From Clostridiales bacterium (lineage in GTDB: Bacteria > Bacillota > Clostridia > Lachnospirales > Lachnospiraceae), in contig JAJQAC010000064.1 of NCBI GenBank assembly GCA_021204025.1, forward strand, positions 25,957 to 89,956: a DNA stretch of 64,000 nucleotides, given 5' to 3'. The translations under genes were made by a program, and so were the position numbers. The notes beneath the pieces are model-generated. The model worked only from the letters and a program-made list of their open reading frames with translations, had not been told where the DNA came from and did no database searches. Shown piece after piece: positions 42,027-50,906 of this stretch (its first letter is position 1; each line of letters starts with the position of its first letter).

Positions 42027-43208
42027 ATGGTTTATCAGTCATTTTTAATTAAATATGCCGAGATCGGCACGAAAGGGAAAAACCGTTATTTGTTTGAGGA
42101 CGCATTGTGCAGCCAGATCAAACGCGCTCTGAAAAAGATTGACGGTTCGTTTGAGATCAGCAAAGAAGCCGGGCGTATCTATGTGGATGCAAAGAGTGAT
42201 TACGATTATGATGATGTGATTGACGCGCTGCAGCATGTATTTGGTATTACCTGGATATGTCCGATGCTTCAGATTGCCGAGAAGGATTATGAAACGCTGA
42301 AAAAGACGGTGATCGATTATGTGGGCCGGGTCTATCCGGACCGGCACTTTACATTTAAGGTGGAGAGCCGGCGTGCGGATAAAAATTATCTGGTTCATTC
42401 TGAGGTGATGAACCGCGAACTGGGAGAGCTGATTCTGGATACATTTCCGGAGACGAAGGTTGACGTCCATAAGCCGGACGTGTTGCTGCGGGTAGAGGTA
42501 TGCAAGGTCGTCAACATCTATTCGCTGATGATCCCGGGGCCGGGAGGTATGCCGCTGGGGACCAACGGCAAGGCGATGCTGCTCTTATCCGGAGGGATTG
42601 ACAGCCCTGTGGCGGGGTATATGACTGCGAAGCGGGGAGTTAAAATCGACGCCGTGTATTTCCACGCGCCGCCGTATACCAGCGAACGGGCAAAGCAGAA
42701 GGTGATTGATCTGGCAAAACTGGTAGCGAAATATTCAGGACCGATCCCGCTGCACGTAATTAATTTTACAGATATCCAGTTATACATCTATGAAAAATGT
42801 CCGCATGAGGAATTGACGATCATCATGCGCCGCTATATGATGCGGATTGCGGAGGAAATTTCAAAGAATAACGGTTGTCTGGCGCTGATTACCGGTGAAA
42901 GCATCGGGCAGGTGGCTTCCCAGACGGTGGCGAGCCTTGCGGCAACGAATGAGGTCTGTACGCAGCCGGTATTTCGTCCGCTGATCGGGTTTGACAAGCA
43001 GGAGATCATTGATATTGCGGAAAAGATCGGGACTTTCGAGACTTCCATTCAGCCGTATGAGGACTGCTGTACGATTTTCGTCGCGAAGCATCCGGTGATT
43101 CGTCCAAATGTCAATATCATCCATAAATTGGAACGCAGGCTGACAGAAAGGATTGACGAGCTGGTAAAAACGGCTCTGGAAACCGACGAAGTGATCTGGT
43201 GCGACTGA
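42027..43208 (+). CDS. thiI: tRNA 4-thiouridine synthase ThiI
   Basis: A 393-residue enzyme that makes s4U8 in tRNA. The ferredoxin-like and THUMP domains cover about 1-165. The PP-loop is L-L-S-G-G-I-D-S-P-V-A (about 183-193), followed by the adenylation domain. The C-terminal rhodanese domain of E. coli ThiI is absent, as in most Firmicutes, so sulfur must come directly from the neighbouring desulfurase. GGGAGGA precedes the ATG. Confidence 0.95.
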   Translation: MVYQSFLIKYAEIGTKGKNRYLFEDALCSQIKRALKKIDGSFEISKEAGRIYVDAKSDYDYDDVIDALQHVFGITWICPMLQIAEKDYETLKKTVIDYVGRVYPDRHFTFKVESRRADKNYLVHSEVMNRELGELILDTFPETKVDVHKPDVLLRVEVCKVVNIYSLMIPGPGGMPLGTNGKAMLLLSGGIDSPVAGYMTAKRGVKIDAVYFHAPPYTSERAKQKVIDLAKLVAKYSGPIPLHVINFTDIQLYIYEKCPHEELTIIMRRYMMRIAEEISKNNGCLALITGESIGQVASQTVASLAATNEVCTQPVFRPLIGFDKQEIIDIAEKIGTFETSIQPYEDCCTIFVAKHPVIRPNVNIIHKLERRLTERIDELVKTALETDEVIWCD

Positions 43209-43219
43209 GAAGGGAAAAA

Positions 43220-43248
43220 GAAAAAGGGATCCTGCCCGGCAGGATCCC
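43220..43248 (-). terminator. Intrinsic terminator of the HPr-like gene
   Basis: GGGATCCTGC pairs with GCAGGATCCC (43226-43235/43239-43248). On the minus strand it is followed by a CTTTTTCTTTTT run, so it ends the minus-strand gene and may slow thiI transcription from the other side. Confidence 0.8.
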
Positions 43249-43256
43249 ATCCACGT

Positions 43257-43490
43257 TTATTCGATGATATAGGGAGTCAGAGTCTCCAGAATCTCGTCAA
43301 TATCCGACTCAGCGTGGATATTCAGATCGATTGGCTTTGACAGGTCCAGACTGAAGATACCCATGATGGATTTGGCATCGATGACGTATCGGCCGGAGAC
43401 AAGGTCAAAGTCGATCTCATACTTGGCGAGATCATTAACAAATGATTTTACTTTATCGATCGAATTCAGTGAAATACGTACTGTTTTCAT
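43257..43490 (-). CDS. HPr-like protein without the phosphorylatable His
   Basis: A 77-residue protein with the HPr fold pattern: T-V-R-I-S-L-N-S start, K-S-F-V-N-D-L-A-K helix, S-I-M-G-I-F-S-L-D-L in place of the HPr S-I-M-G-V-M-S-L. The region that holds His15 (G-L-H-A-R-P-A in true HPr) is replaced by N-S-I-D-K-V-K, so it cannot be a normal PTS phosphocarrier. The Ser46-like position in S-I-M-G is kept. The ATG at 43490 follows AAGGAAG. A regulatory role is possible. Confidence 0.8.
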   Translation of the reverse strand: MKTVRISLNSIDKVKSFVNDLAKYEIDFDLVSGRYVIDAKSIMGIFSLDLSKPIDLNIHAESDIDEILETLTPYIIE

Positions 43491-43579
43491 GTTCGTTACT
43501 TCCTTATTTATCATTCCATGTTTTTCATACTACACAGAAGTTTCCAAAAAGTCAATACCCTGAAAAGAGGTTTTATGAT

Positions 43580-45013
43580 ATGAGAAAAGCAGATCCTTTT
43601 AACAGAAAAGCGGCGCTGCATAATCTTGGGTGCAAGGTGAATGCTTATGAGACGGAGGCCATGCAGCAGCTTTTAGAGGCTGCGGGTTATGAGATTGTTC
43701 CATTTGCGCAAAAGGCCGATGTCTATATTGTGAATACCTGTTCTGTGACCAATATGGCGGATAAAAAATCCCGTCAGATGCTTCATCGTGCCAGAAAACA
43801 GAATCCGGACGCGGTCGTTGTAGCAGCGGGCTGTTATGTCCAGTCAGCTTCCGAGCTGCTGAAACATGACCTTTCTGTGGATATTATCATCGGCAACAAC
43901 CGTAAGAAAGATCTGGTAGCGACACTGGATGCCTATTTTAGCCGGCAAAGAGGTCCGGAGAAAATAACAACCGGCGAAATGAACTTGAAGGAAGAAATCG
44001 AAAGCCGGGAAAATCCGCAGGGATGTTTTTCTGATATTGTGGATATCGGAAAAACCGGAGAATACGAGGCTCTTTCTGTTCACAGGTCTGAGGATCATAC
44101 CCGTGCGTTTATCAAGATCCAGGACGGCTGCAATCAGTTTTGCAGTTACTGTATCATTCCTTATGTGCGGGGGCGTGTGCGCAGCCGTCGTCCTGACGAA
44201 GTAGAAGCGGAGGTAAAAACTCTGGTAAAGGAGGGGTTCCGGGAGGTCGTTCTGACCGGGATCCATTTATCGTCGTATGGAGTGGATTTTGCGGACAGAC
44301 AGGCTGCCGCAGGGAAAGTCGGTCTGCTGGATCTGATCGTGCGGCTCCATTCGATCGAGGGATTGGAACGTATCCGTCTGGGTTCTCTGGAACCCCGGAT
44401 CATTACGCCGGATTTTGTGGAAACACTGGCAGGACTGGAGAAATTCTGCCCGCATTTTCATCTGTCGCTGCAGAGCGGGTGCGATGAGACTCTCAGGCGG
44501 ATGAATCGTCATTACACGACGGCAGAATATCAGGAAAAATGCGAGAGGATCCGCGAAAAATTTGTCCATCCGGCGATTACGACGGATGTGATTGTAGGCT
44601 TTCCGGGAGAAACAGAGGAGGAGTTTGCAAAGACGCAGGAATTTTTGCAGAAGATTCATTTTTATGAGATGCATATATTCAAGTATTCGCGCAGAGCGGG
44701 AACAAGGGCTGACCGGATGGAAAATCAGATCCCGGAATCTGTTAAGACAGCGCGTAGCGACACCCTGCTGAGACTGGAGCGGGAGATGTCCGAGGCTTTC
44801 CGCCGCGATTATGAGAATCAGATGATCGAGGTCCTGCTGGAAGAAAAAGTAACGATCCATGGAGCTGATTATATGCTGGGGCATACCAGAGAATATGTCA
44901 AAGCGGCGGTCCCCTGGCAGCCGGATCTGAAAAATGCGTTGATTTCAGGCAGAGCAGTGAGTATGCTGAATCCGGAGATCATACTTTTGGATTCGTTTGC
45001 AAAAGTTCAATAA
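43580..45013 (+). CDS. mtaB: tRNA t6A37 methylthiotransferase MtaB
   Basis: A 477-residue radical-SAM methylthiotransferase that makes ms2t6A37 in tRNA. The N-terminal UPF0004 domain carries L-G-C-K-V-N, N-T-C-S-V-T and A-A-G-C-Y cysteines for one Fe4S4 cluster. C-N-Q-F-C-S-Y-C (about 186-193) binds the radical-SAM cluster. A TRAM domain ends the protein. The ATG at 43580 follows AAGAGG with 9 nt; the longer upstream frame overlaps the divergent HPr-like promoter region and lacks homology. Confidence 0.93.
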   Translation: MRKADPFNRKAALHNLGCKVNAYETEAMQQLLEAAGYEIVPFAQKADVYIVNTCSVTNMADKKSRQMLHRARKQNPDAVVVAAGCYVQSASELLKHDLSVDIIIGNNRKKDLVATLDAYFSRQRGPEKITTGEMNLKEEIESRENPQGCFSDIVDIGKTGEYEALSVHRSEDHTRAFIKIQDGCNQFCSYCIIPYVRGRVRSRRPDEVEAEVKTLVKEGFREVVLTGIHLSSYGVDFADRQAAAGKVGLLDLIVRLHSIEGLERIRLGSLEPRIITPDFVETLAGLEKFCPHFHLSLQSGCDETLRRMNRHYTTAEYQEKCERIREKFVHPAITTDVIVGFPGETEEEFAKTQEFLQKIHFYEMHIFKYSRRAGTRADRMENQIPESVKTARSDTLLRLEREMSEAFRRDYENQMIEVLLEEKVTIHGADYMLGHTREYVKAAVPWQPDLKNALISGRAVSMLNPEIILLDSFAKVQ

Positions 45014-45077
45014 CCCTCTTGCGTTAATCCCTAAAGTGATATAGAATAGTAAAGAATAGTTGAAGGACGTGAACGAC

Positions 45078-45344
45078 ATGGATAATATTCATAACACACA
45101 GTTTTTCCGGGCCGTGCAGGAAGAGAACGAGATGGACGTCAAACAGGTGTTGGAGCAGGTGTATTTTGCGTTGAGGGAAAAGGGGTATAATCCGGTGAAT
45201 CAGATCGTAGGATATATTATGTCCGGAGACCCCACTTATATTACAAGCTATAATGGCGCTCGAAGCCTGATTATGAAAGTGGAGCGGGATGAGATCCTGG
45301 AAGAGCTGATGTCGGTCTATATTGATACGATGTTTGGTGAATGA
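45078..45344 (+). CDS. ireB: IreB-family regulatory phosphoprotein (UPF0297)
   Basis: An 88-residue protein of the IreB/YrzL family. In Enterococcus faecalis IreB is phosphorylated on Thr by the PASTA kinase IreK and lowers cephalosporin resistance. Conserved parts are [23 protein letters not shown] and the S-G-D-P-T-Y-I-T-S loop. The ATG at 45078 gives M-D-N-I-H-N-T-Q; an upstream start at 45060 is less likely. It heads the conserved ireB-ruvX-DUF1292 block, although a terminator separates it from ruvX here. A PASTA kinase lies 11 kb away. Confidence 0.93.
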   Translation: MDNIHNTQFFRAVQEENEMDVKQVLEQVYFALREKGYNPVNQIVGYIMSGDPTYITSYNGARSLIMKVERDEILEELMSVYIDTMFGE

Positions 45345-45359
45345 AATGATCGGGAGCTG

Positions 45360-45393
45360 CCAGCCTTGTCATAATCAGGCTGGTATTCTTTTT
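45360..45393 (+). terminator. Intrinsic terminator after ireB
   Basis: CCAGCC (45360-45365) pairs with GGCTGG (45378-45383), followed by TATTCTTTTT. Confidence 0.7.
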
Positions 45394-45406
45394 ATGTGCA
45401 GGGCCG

Positions 45407-45506
45407 GGTAAGGAAATTAGCAGCTGACGCTGCATCCGAGTATGAGGCGAAAAGCAGCCTCCTACTCGATCACACGGGCGGATAAGGAAATTCGATCACA
45501 CGGGCG
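45407..45506. repeat. Small repeats and hairpin between ireB and ruvX
   Basis: A hairpin CGAGTAtGAGGC/GCCTCcTACTCG lies at about 45437-45468. TCGATCACACGGGCG occurs at 45466-45480 and again at 45492-45506. A GTAAGGAAATT/ATAAGGAAATT pair lies beside them. This looks like degenerate dispersed-repeat material. No promoter for ruvX stands out. Confidence 0.5.
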
Positions 45507-45520
45507 TATAGGCGGTGGAT

Positions 45521-46000
45521 ATGAGAATATTGGGTCTGGATTATGGATCGAGAACGGTCGGTGTGGCAGTCAGTGATCCTCTGGGAATGACTGCTCAGGG
45601 ACTGGAAACCATTACCCGCAGGGAGGAAGGCAAGCTGCGCCGCACCCTCGCGCGGATTGAGACACTGATCTCAGAATATGAGATTGAAATGATTGTTTTG
45701 GGATATCCTATCAATATGGATGATTCCGTTGGTGAACGTGCAAAAAAAACAGAGATATTTCGTGATATGCTTGTCAAACGAACCGGCTTGCCGGTTGCGC
45801 TGTGGGATGAGCGTCTGACAACTGTGGAAGCAAATGATATTCTGATGCAGAGCGGAGTTCACAGGGAAAACCGGAAAAAGGTGATTGATAAGATCGCTGC
45901 AGTTCTGATCCTGGAGTCTTATATGAATTCCGCGCGGCAAAAGACAGCTGCCAAAGAGGCAGAGAATTGCATGAGTACGATATCGGAGCGTACGATTTAA
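45521..46000 (+). CDS. ruvX: Putative pre-16S rRNA nuclease / Holliday junction resolvase YqgF
   Basis: A 159-residue RNase H-fold protein of the RuvX/YqgF family, linked to 16S rRNA 5' processing and junction resolution. Acidic catalytic sites are seen in G-L-D-Y-G-S (about 5-10), the Y-P-I-N-M-D-D-S loop and W-D-E-R-L-T-T-V-E-A (about 94-103). The ATG at 45521 is preferred over the GTG at 45515. It sits between ireB and a DUF1292 gene, the standard Firmicute order. Confidence 0.92.
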   Translation: MRILGLDYGSRTVGVAVSDPLGMTAQGLETITRREEGKLRRTLARIETLISEYEIEMIVLGYPINMDDSVGERAKKTEIFRDMLVKRTGLPVALWDERLTTVEANDILMQSGVHRENRKKVIDKIAAVLILESYMNSARQKTAAKEAENCMSTISERTI

Positions 46001-46051
46001 CGTTGCTCCTGTGCGGGAGCATGGATTGAGAAAAAGAATAAGGAGAGGAAC

Positions 46052-46330
46052 GTGACACAGGAGGAAAAGATTACACTGGTAACCGATACCGGTGAAAAGG
46101 TGGAATTTTATGTTCTGGAGGAAACCAGAATCAATGGCATCAATTATCTGCTGGTGACAGATTCAGAGGAAGAGGAAGAAGAAGGGGACTGCTATATTCT
46201 GAGGGACCACTCGGATGAAAAGGAGCAGGACGCAGCTTATGAGTTTGTGGAAAAGGACGAGGAACTGGAATATCTTTTCCGGATATTCACGGAATTAATG
46301 TCGGATTCGGATGTGGATCTTTGCAGATAG
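46052..46330 (+). CDS. DUF1292 protein (YrzB family)
   Basis: A 92-residue acidic cytosolic protein of the DUF1292 family. It opens with I-T-L-V-T-D-T-G-E-K-V-E-F-Y-V-L, and the E-E-E-E-E-G-D-C-Y-I-L-R region is typical. Function is unknown. It is almost always found next to ruvX and ireB. GTG start after GAGAGGAAC. Confidence 0.88.
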   Translation: MTQEEKITLVTDTGEKVEFYVLEETRINGINYLLVTDSEEEEEEGDCYILRDHSDEKEQDAAYEFVEKDEELEYLFRIFTELMSDSDVDLCR

Positions 46331-46473
46331 CGGGACGATCCGGATCTGTCGCAGGTGAGGTCCCGGATGAAGAGGGCAAAAGCAGATAGAAAAGGAACAG
46401 TTATAAAAAACAGATTCAGAAAATACGGATTATCAGCAACAGATGATAGAAAGATAGATATGGAGGAGTTTTT

Positions 46474-48249
46474 TTGAGAACAAAAAAATCAGGTGAGAAA
46501 AGCTCGAATGAAATTTTACAGGAGTTTAAGGAGTTCCGTGAACGGGCCGCGGATTCCGGTCATATGGAAACAGCGGCTGCCGGATCCGTCAAGAGTGAGC
46601 CAAAGGTAAAGATCATCCCGCTCGGCGGACTGGAACAGATCGGTATGAACATTACGGCGTTTGAGTGTGGCGACAGTATTGTTGTGGTGGATTGCGGACT
46701 GGCATTCCCGACAGATGATATGCTTGGGATTGATCTGGTCATCCCGGATGTGACTTATCTGGAAAAAAATCTGGATAAAGTAAAGGGCTTTGTCATCACG
46801 CATGGACATGAGGATCATATCGGCGCGCTTCCCTATATATTAAAAAAGATCAATGTGCCGGTATACGGAACGAAGCTTACGATCGGTCTGATCGAAAACA
46901 AATTAAAAGAGCATGATATGATGAAAACCACGAGACGTAAAGTGGTAAAACATGGACAGTCGGTCACGCTGGGCTGCTTTCGGGTAGAGTTTATCAAGAC
47001 GAATCACAGTATCGCAGACGCGGCGGCACTGGCGATCTTCACTCCGGCAGGCGTGATCATCCATACCGGCGATTTTAAGATCGATTATACGCCGGTATTC
47101 GGGGATTCGGCTGATCTGCTGCGGTTCGCGGAACTTGGTAAAAAAGGCGTGCTGGCGCTGATGAGCGATTCGACAAACGCGATCCGTCCGGGATTTACGC
47201 CGTCGGAGCGGACCGTGAGCAAGACTTTCGACGCGATATTCGCGGAGCATCGTTCTAACCGGATCATTGTTGCCACGTTTGCGTCCAATGTAGACCGGGT
47301 GCAGCAGATCATAAAGACAGCGTATAAGTATGGAAGGAAGGTCGTAATCGAGGGCCGTAGTATGGTCAACGTGATCGGGACAGCCAGCGAACTGGGATAT
47401 ATGGATATCCCGGAGGGAACCCTGATTGACATTGAACAGCTGAAAAATTATACGGACGATCAGACCGTTCTGATTACGACGGGAAGTCAGGGAGAGTCCA
47501 TGGCCGCGCTTTCGAGGATGGCATCCAATCTCCATCGCAAAGTGTCGATTAAACCGAATGACGTTGTGATCTTAAGCTCGAATCCGATCCCCGGTAATGA
47601 AAAGGCGGTTGCGAAGGTAGTGAATGAGCTTTACATGAACGGCGCGGAGGTGATCTCGCAGGATACGCATGTATCCGGCCACGCCTGTCAGGAAGAAATC
47701 AAACTGATGTACGCGCTGACACGGCCGAAATATGCACTTCCGGTTCACGGAGAGTACCGGCATCTGGTAGCAAACCGTGACATTGCGGTATCCATGGGTA
47801 TCCCCAAGGAAAATACTCTGCTGATGGCGTCCGGAAATGTGGTTGAGATCTGCAGCGATCATTGCCGTGTGATCGGTCATGAGCAGACGGGAGGCATCCT
47901 GGTGGATGGCCTGGGCGTCGGAGACGTAGGAAATATCGTTCTGCGCGATCGACAGAACCTGGCTCAGAACGGTATTATCATTGTGGTGCTGACGCTTGAA
48001 AAATACACCAATCAGTTATTGTCCGGTCCGGATATCGTATCCCGCGGATTTGTTTATGTCAGAGAATCCGAAGATCTGCTGGAAGAGGCCAGAAGTGTGG
48101 TGAACGACACGGTTGCGGACTGCATGGACCGTCATATGACGGACTGGGGCAAGATTAAAAATGTCATCCGGGATAATCTGAGCGACTTTTTATGGAAACG
48201 CATGAAGCGCAGTCCGATGATTCTTCCGATCATCATGGAGGTCGAATAA
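46474..48249 (+). CDS. rnj: Ribonuclease J
   Basis: A 591-residue beta-CASP metallo-beta-lactamase RNase with 5'-exo and endonuclease activity in mRNA decay and rRNA maturation. The zinc motif H-G-H-E-D-H-I-G lies at about 109-116, with later H-T-G-D-F-K and the beta-CASP H-x-S-G-H (S-G-H-A at about 405). TTG start after GGAGGA. About 40 residues precede the first beta strand (K-I-I-P-L-G-G-L-E-Q-I-G), longer than in Bacillus and typical of Clostridia. Confidence 0.95.
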   Translation: MRTKKSGEKSSNEILQEFKEFRERAADSGHMETAAAGSVKSEPKVKIIPLGGLEQIGMNITAFECGDSIVVVDCGLAFPTDDMLGIDLVIPDVTYLEKNLDKVKGFVITHGHEDHIGALPYILKKINVPVYGTKLTIGLIENKLKEHDMMKTTRRKVVKHGQSVTLGCFRVEFIKTNHSIADAAALAIFTPAGVIIHTGDFKIDYTPVFGDSADLLRFAELGKKGVLALMSDSTNAIRPGFTPSERTVSKTFDAIFAEHRSNRIIVATFASNVDRVQQIIKTAYKYGRKVVIEGRSMVNVIGTASELGYMDIPEGTLIDIEQLKNYTDDQTVLITTGSQGESMAALSRMASNLHRKVSIKPNDVVILSSNPIPGNEKAVAKVVNELYMNGAEVISQDTHVSGHACQEEIKLMYALTRPKYALPVHGEYRHLVANRDIAVSMGIPKENTLLMASGNVVEICSDHCRVIGHEQTGGILVDGLGVGDVGNIVLRDRQNLAQNGIIIVVLTLEKYTNQLLSGPDIVSRGFVYVRESEDLLEEARSVVNDTVADCMDRHMTDWGKIKNVIRDNLSDFLWKRMKRSPMILPIIMEVE

Positions 48250-48297
48250 CCGCGCGGGAGCAGATCCGGGAAAACGACAGGAGGGAGGGATCCTTTT

Positions 48298-48924
48298 GTG
48301 AGCCGTACGACAGAGGAAATCAATAAAGTTACAGGGACGGTTATCGGTCTGTCTGTGAGACTGATTTCCTTTGCAGTGATTTTACTGTTGCTTGCTGAAG
48401 GAATCTCCCGCGGTTATCATTTAGGATATGAGGTCTTTTCTTCCTCCCCGGCGGAAGAAGCGCCGGGAAGAAATCAGACTGTGACGATCACGGAAGGCGA
48501 ATCGGAACTGGACAGTTGTAAGGCACTGGAAGAGGAAGGACTGATTACAGATGGACTGGCGGCTTTTTTTCAGATGAAATTTTATGATTATGAGATTTAT
48601 CCGGGGACCTATGAGCTCAACACATCGATGACAGCCAAAGAAATCCTGCAGACACTGAATCAAAAACCGGAAGAAGACACGGAGACGATGCAGGATGACA
48701 TGCAGGAAAATGTACAGACCGGGACAGCAGAGGATGCTGTCGGGGAAAGCGAGAGAGAAACGGTGACTGCACAAACCGGGGAGTTATCATTGGAAGTGAT
48801 CGAAGCGGAAGAGGAAGAAAACCAGCCGGAGACCGGGAACCGTGCGACAGAAGAAGCGGAGCAGGGAGCAGAAACCGGCCTAGAAATAGAAGCGGAACCG
48901 GAGATCGAGATACAGATCGATTAA
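48298..48924 (+). CDS. MltG/YceG-like membrane protein lacking the catalytic domain
   Basis: A 208-residue protein with one membrane segment (about 17-40) and a LysM-like YceG N-terminal part (about 60-125; T-I-T-E-G-E-S-E-L-D-S-C-K-A-L-E-E-E-G and the Y-P-G-T-Y-E-L-N pattern). Full MltG is about 340-380 residues and has a catalytic Glu. Here the sequence turns into an acidic, low-complexity Glu/Thr tail (125-208), so no lytic activity is expected. GTG start after AGGAGGGAGG. It lies between rnj and trmR. Confidence 0.75.
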   Translation: MSRTTEEINKVTGTVIGLSVRLISFAVILLLLAEGISRGYHLGYEVFSSSPAEEAPGRNQTVTITEGESELDSCKALEEEGLITDGLAAFFQMKFYDYEIYPGTYELNTSMTAKEILQTLNQKPEEDTETMQDDMQENVQTGTAEDAVGESERETVTAQTGELSLEVIEAEEEENQPETGNRATEEAEQGAETGLEIEAEPEIEIQID

Positions 48925-48982
48925 GGACGGTCTGTGGAAAGTAAAATGAGTGTATAGCAGATCGCGACGGGAGAGAAAACGG

Positions 48983-49654
48983 ATGGATCAGAATCGGATA
49001 TCAGAATATATACGCTCGCTGGACTGCGGACACGGAGAATATCTGGATCGGCTTGGCAGGGAGGCGAGAGAGGCGCAGGTGCCGTTAATCCGTCCGGAAA
49101 CTGCCATATTTTTAAAGACGATGGTTACTCTTGCCGGTCCTCATGCGATACTGGAGATCGGGACGGCTGTCGGCTATTCGGCGCTTGTGATGGCGCAGGC
49201 AATGCCCAGGGAGTGTCATATTACAACGATTGAAAATTACGAACCAAGGATCGCGCTGGCGCGCAGGCACATCAGAGAGGCCGGTGAGGAGGCGCGCATC
49301 ACATTGTTAGAAGGGGACGCCGGTGAGATCCTCGATGAGCTTACCGGCACCTATGATTTTGTTTTTATGGATGCCGCCAAGGGGCAGTATCTTCACTGGC
49401 TCCCGAGAACGTTGCAGCTGATGCGTCCGGGGGCAGTTTTGATTTCTGATAATATTTTACAGGATGGAGACATTCTGGAGTCTCGTTTTGCAGTTACCAG
49501 GCGCAACCGGACGATTCATGGCCGGATGCGGGAATATCTTTATATGCTGACTCATGATGAGGGACTTTGCACCAGCATCGTCCCGGTAGGAGACGGCGTG
49601 GCGGTTACCGTGAAACGAAGAATACAGACCCAGGAGAAAAGTCAGGAGAGATAA
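48983..49654 (+). CDS. trmR: tRNA 5-hydroxyuridine methyltransferase TrmR-like O-methyltransferase
   Basis: A 223-residue class I SAM methyltransferase of the YrrM/TrmR family. The SAM motif is L-E-I-G-T-A-V-G-Y-S-A (about 55-65), followed by T-I-E-N-Y-E-P, D-F-V-F-M-D-A-A-K-G-Q and S-D-N-I-L-Q. TrmR makes 5-methoxyuridine at tRNA position 34 from 5-hydroxyuridine. The U32 protein that follows by 4 nt belongs to the family that makes that hydroxyuridine, which supports the assignment. Confidence 0.85.
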   Translation: MDQNRISEYIRSLDCGHGEYLDRLGREAREAQVPLIRPETAIFLKTMVTLAGPHAILEIGTAVGYSALVMAQAMPRECHITTIENYEPRIALARRHIREAGEEARITLLEGDAGEILDELTGTYDFVFMDAAKGQYLHWLPRTLQLMRPGAVLISDNILQDGDILESRFAVTRRNRTIHGRMREYLYMLTHDEGLCTSIVPVGDGVAVTVKRRIQTQEKSQER

Positions 49655-49658
49655 GACA

Positions 49659-50906
49659 ATGAGAGCAACGGAACTGCTGATTCCGGCCGGTTCCCTCGAA
49701 GTGCTGAAAATTGCTGTCCGGTATGGTGCCGATGCAGTCTATATCGGCGGCGAGGCATTCAGCCTGAGAGCAAAAGCACATAATTTTTCACACGAGGAGA
49801 TGCGGGAGGGAATCCGTTTTGCGCATACCCATGGGGTGAAGGTTTATGTTACCGCGAATATTTTCGCACACAATGGAGATCTGGCCGGGGTGGAAGAGTA
49901 TTTTGAGGAGCTTCGCGAACTTGCTCCGGATGCGCTGATCATTTCCGATCCGGGTGTTTTTGCGGTTGCGCGCCGTGTACTCCCGGAGATGGACATCCAT
50001 ATCAGCACACAGGCAAATAACACAAACTATGAGACCTGGCGTTTCTGGTGGGAGCTGGGAGCAAAGCGCGTGGTATCGGCCAGAGAACTGACGCTTGATG
50101 AGCTGAGAGAGATCCGGGAAAAGATTCCGCAGGAGATGGAGATCGAGAGCTTTATTCACGGGGCGATGTGTATCTCTTACTCCGGGCGCTGCCTTCTGAG
50201 CAATTTTCTGACCGGACGTGACGCCAATCAGGGTGCCTGCACACATCCGTGCCGCTGGAATTATACGCTGATGGAAGAAACCCGTCCCGGCGAATTTTTC
50301 CCGGTGGTGGAAAATGAGAGGGGAACTTATATCTTTAATTCCCGCGATCTGTGCATGATCGGCCATATCCCGGAGATGATCGAAGCGGGAATTGACAGTT
50401 TCAAGATTGAAGGACGGATGAAAACAGCGCTTTATGTCGCGGCTGTAACGAGAACCTACCGCTGCGCGATCGACGACTACCGCAAGGATCCGGCGCTCTA
50501 TCAGGCAAGGATGGACTGGTATCTGGAGGAGATTGGCAAGTGTACTTATCGTGAGTATACGACCGGGTTCTATTTTGGCAGACCGGGACCAGACTCCCAG
50601 ATTTATCATAACAGCACCTATATAAAAAACTATACTTATCTGGGGACTGTGGAGGACGCAGACAGGAACGGGAAGATCCGCATCGAACAGAAAAATAAAT
50701 TTTCCGTAGGGGAACGGATTGAGGTGATGAAACCGGACGGCCGCAATCTGGAGACATCCGTGGTCGCGATTACGGATGAAGAGGGGAATGCGATGGAGAG
50801 CGCTTCCCACGCAAAACAGATTCTGTATGTGACGCTTGAGACAGCGGCGGAACCTTATGATATTCTGAGAAAACGTACAGAAGCAAAAGGAGGACAGGTA
50901 TGCTGA
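49659..50906 (+). CDS. U32 family tRNA hydroxylation protein (TrhP-like)
   Basis: A 415-residue U32 'peptidase'-family protein. Members such as B. subtilis TrhP1/P2 and E. coli TrhP take part in 5-hydroxyuridine synthesis at tRNA U34 rather than proteolysis. The signature G-A-M-C-I-S-Y-S-G-R-C and later A-C-T-H-P-C-R-W give the Cys ligands of the family Fe-S cluster. The F-K-I-E-G-R-M-K motif is present near 248-255. It is adjacent to trmR, as in Bacillus yrrMNO, but only one trhP-type gene is present here. Confidence 0.87.
   Translation: MRATELLIPAGSLEVLKIAVRYGADAVYIGGEAFSLRAKAHNFSHEEMREGIRFAHTHGVKVYVTANIFAHNGDLAGVEEYFEELRELAPDALIISDPGVFAVARRVLPEMDIHISTQANNTNYETWRFWWELGAKRVVSARELTLDELREIREKIPQEMEIESFIHGAMCISYSGRCLLSNFLTGRDANQGACTHPCRWNYTLMEETRPGEFFPVVENERGTYIFNSRDLCMIGHIPEMIEAGIDSFKIEGRMKTALYVAAVTRTYRCAIDDYRKDPALYQARMDWYLEEIGKCTYREYTTGFYFGRPGPDSQIYHNSTYIKNYTYLGTVEDADRNGKIRIEQKNKFSVGERIEVMKPDGRNLETSVVAITDEEGNAMESASHAKQILYVTLETAAEPYDILRKRTEAKGGQVC

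Noticed and set aside
43442..43579. Longer N-terminus for mtaB
   Set aside because: The extra residues are not MtaB-like and overlap the divergent gene's start region. The ATG at 43580 has a well-placed ribosome site.
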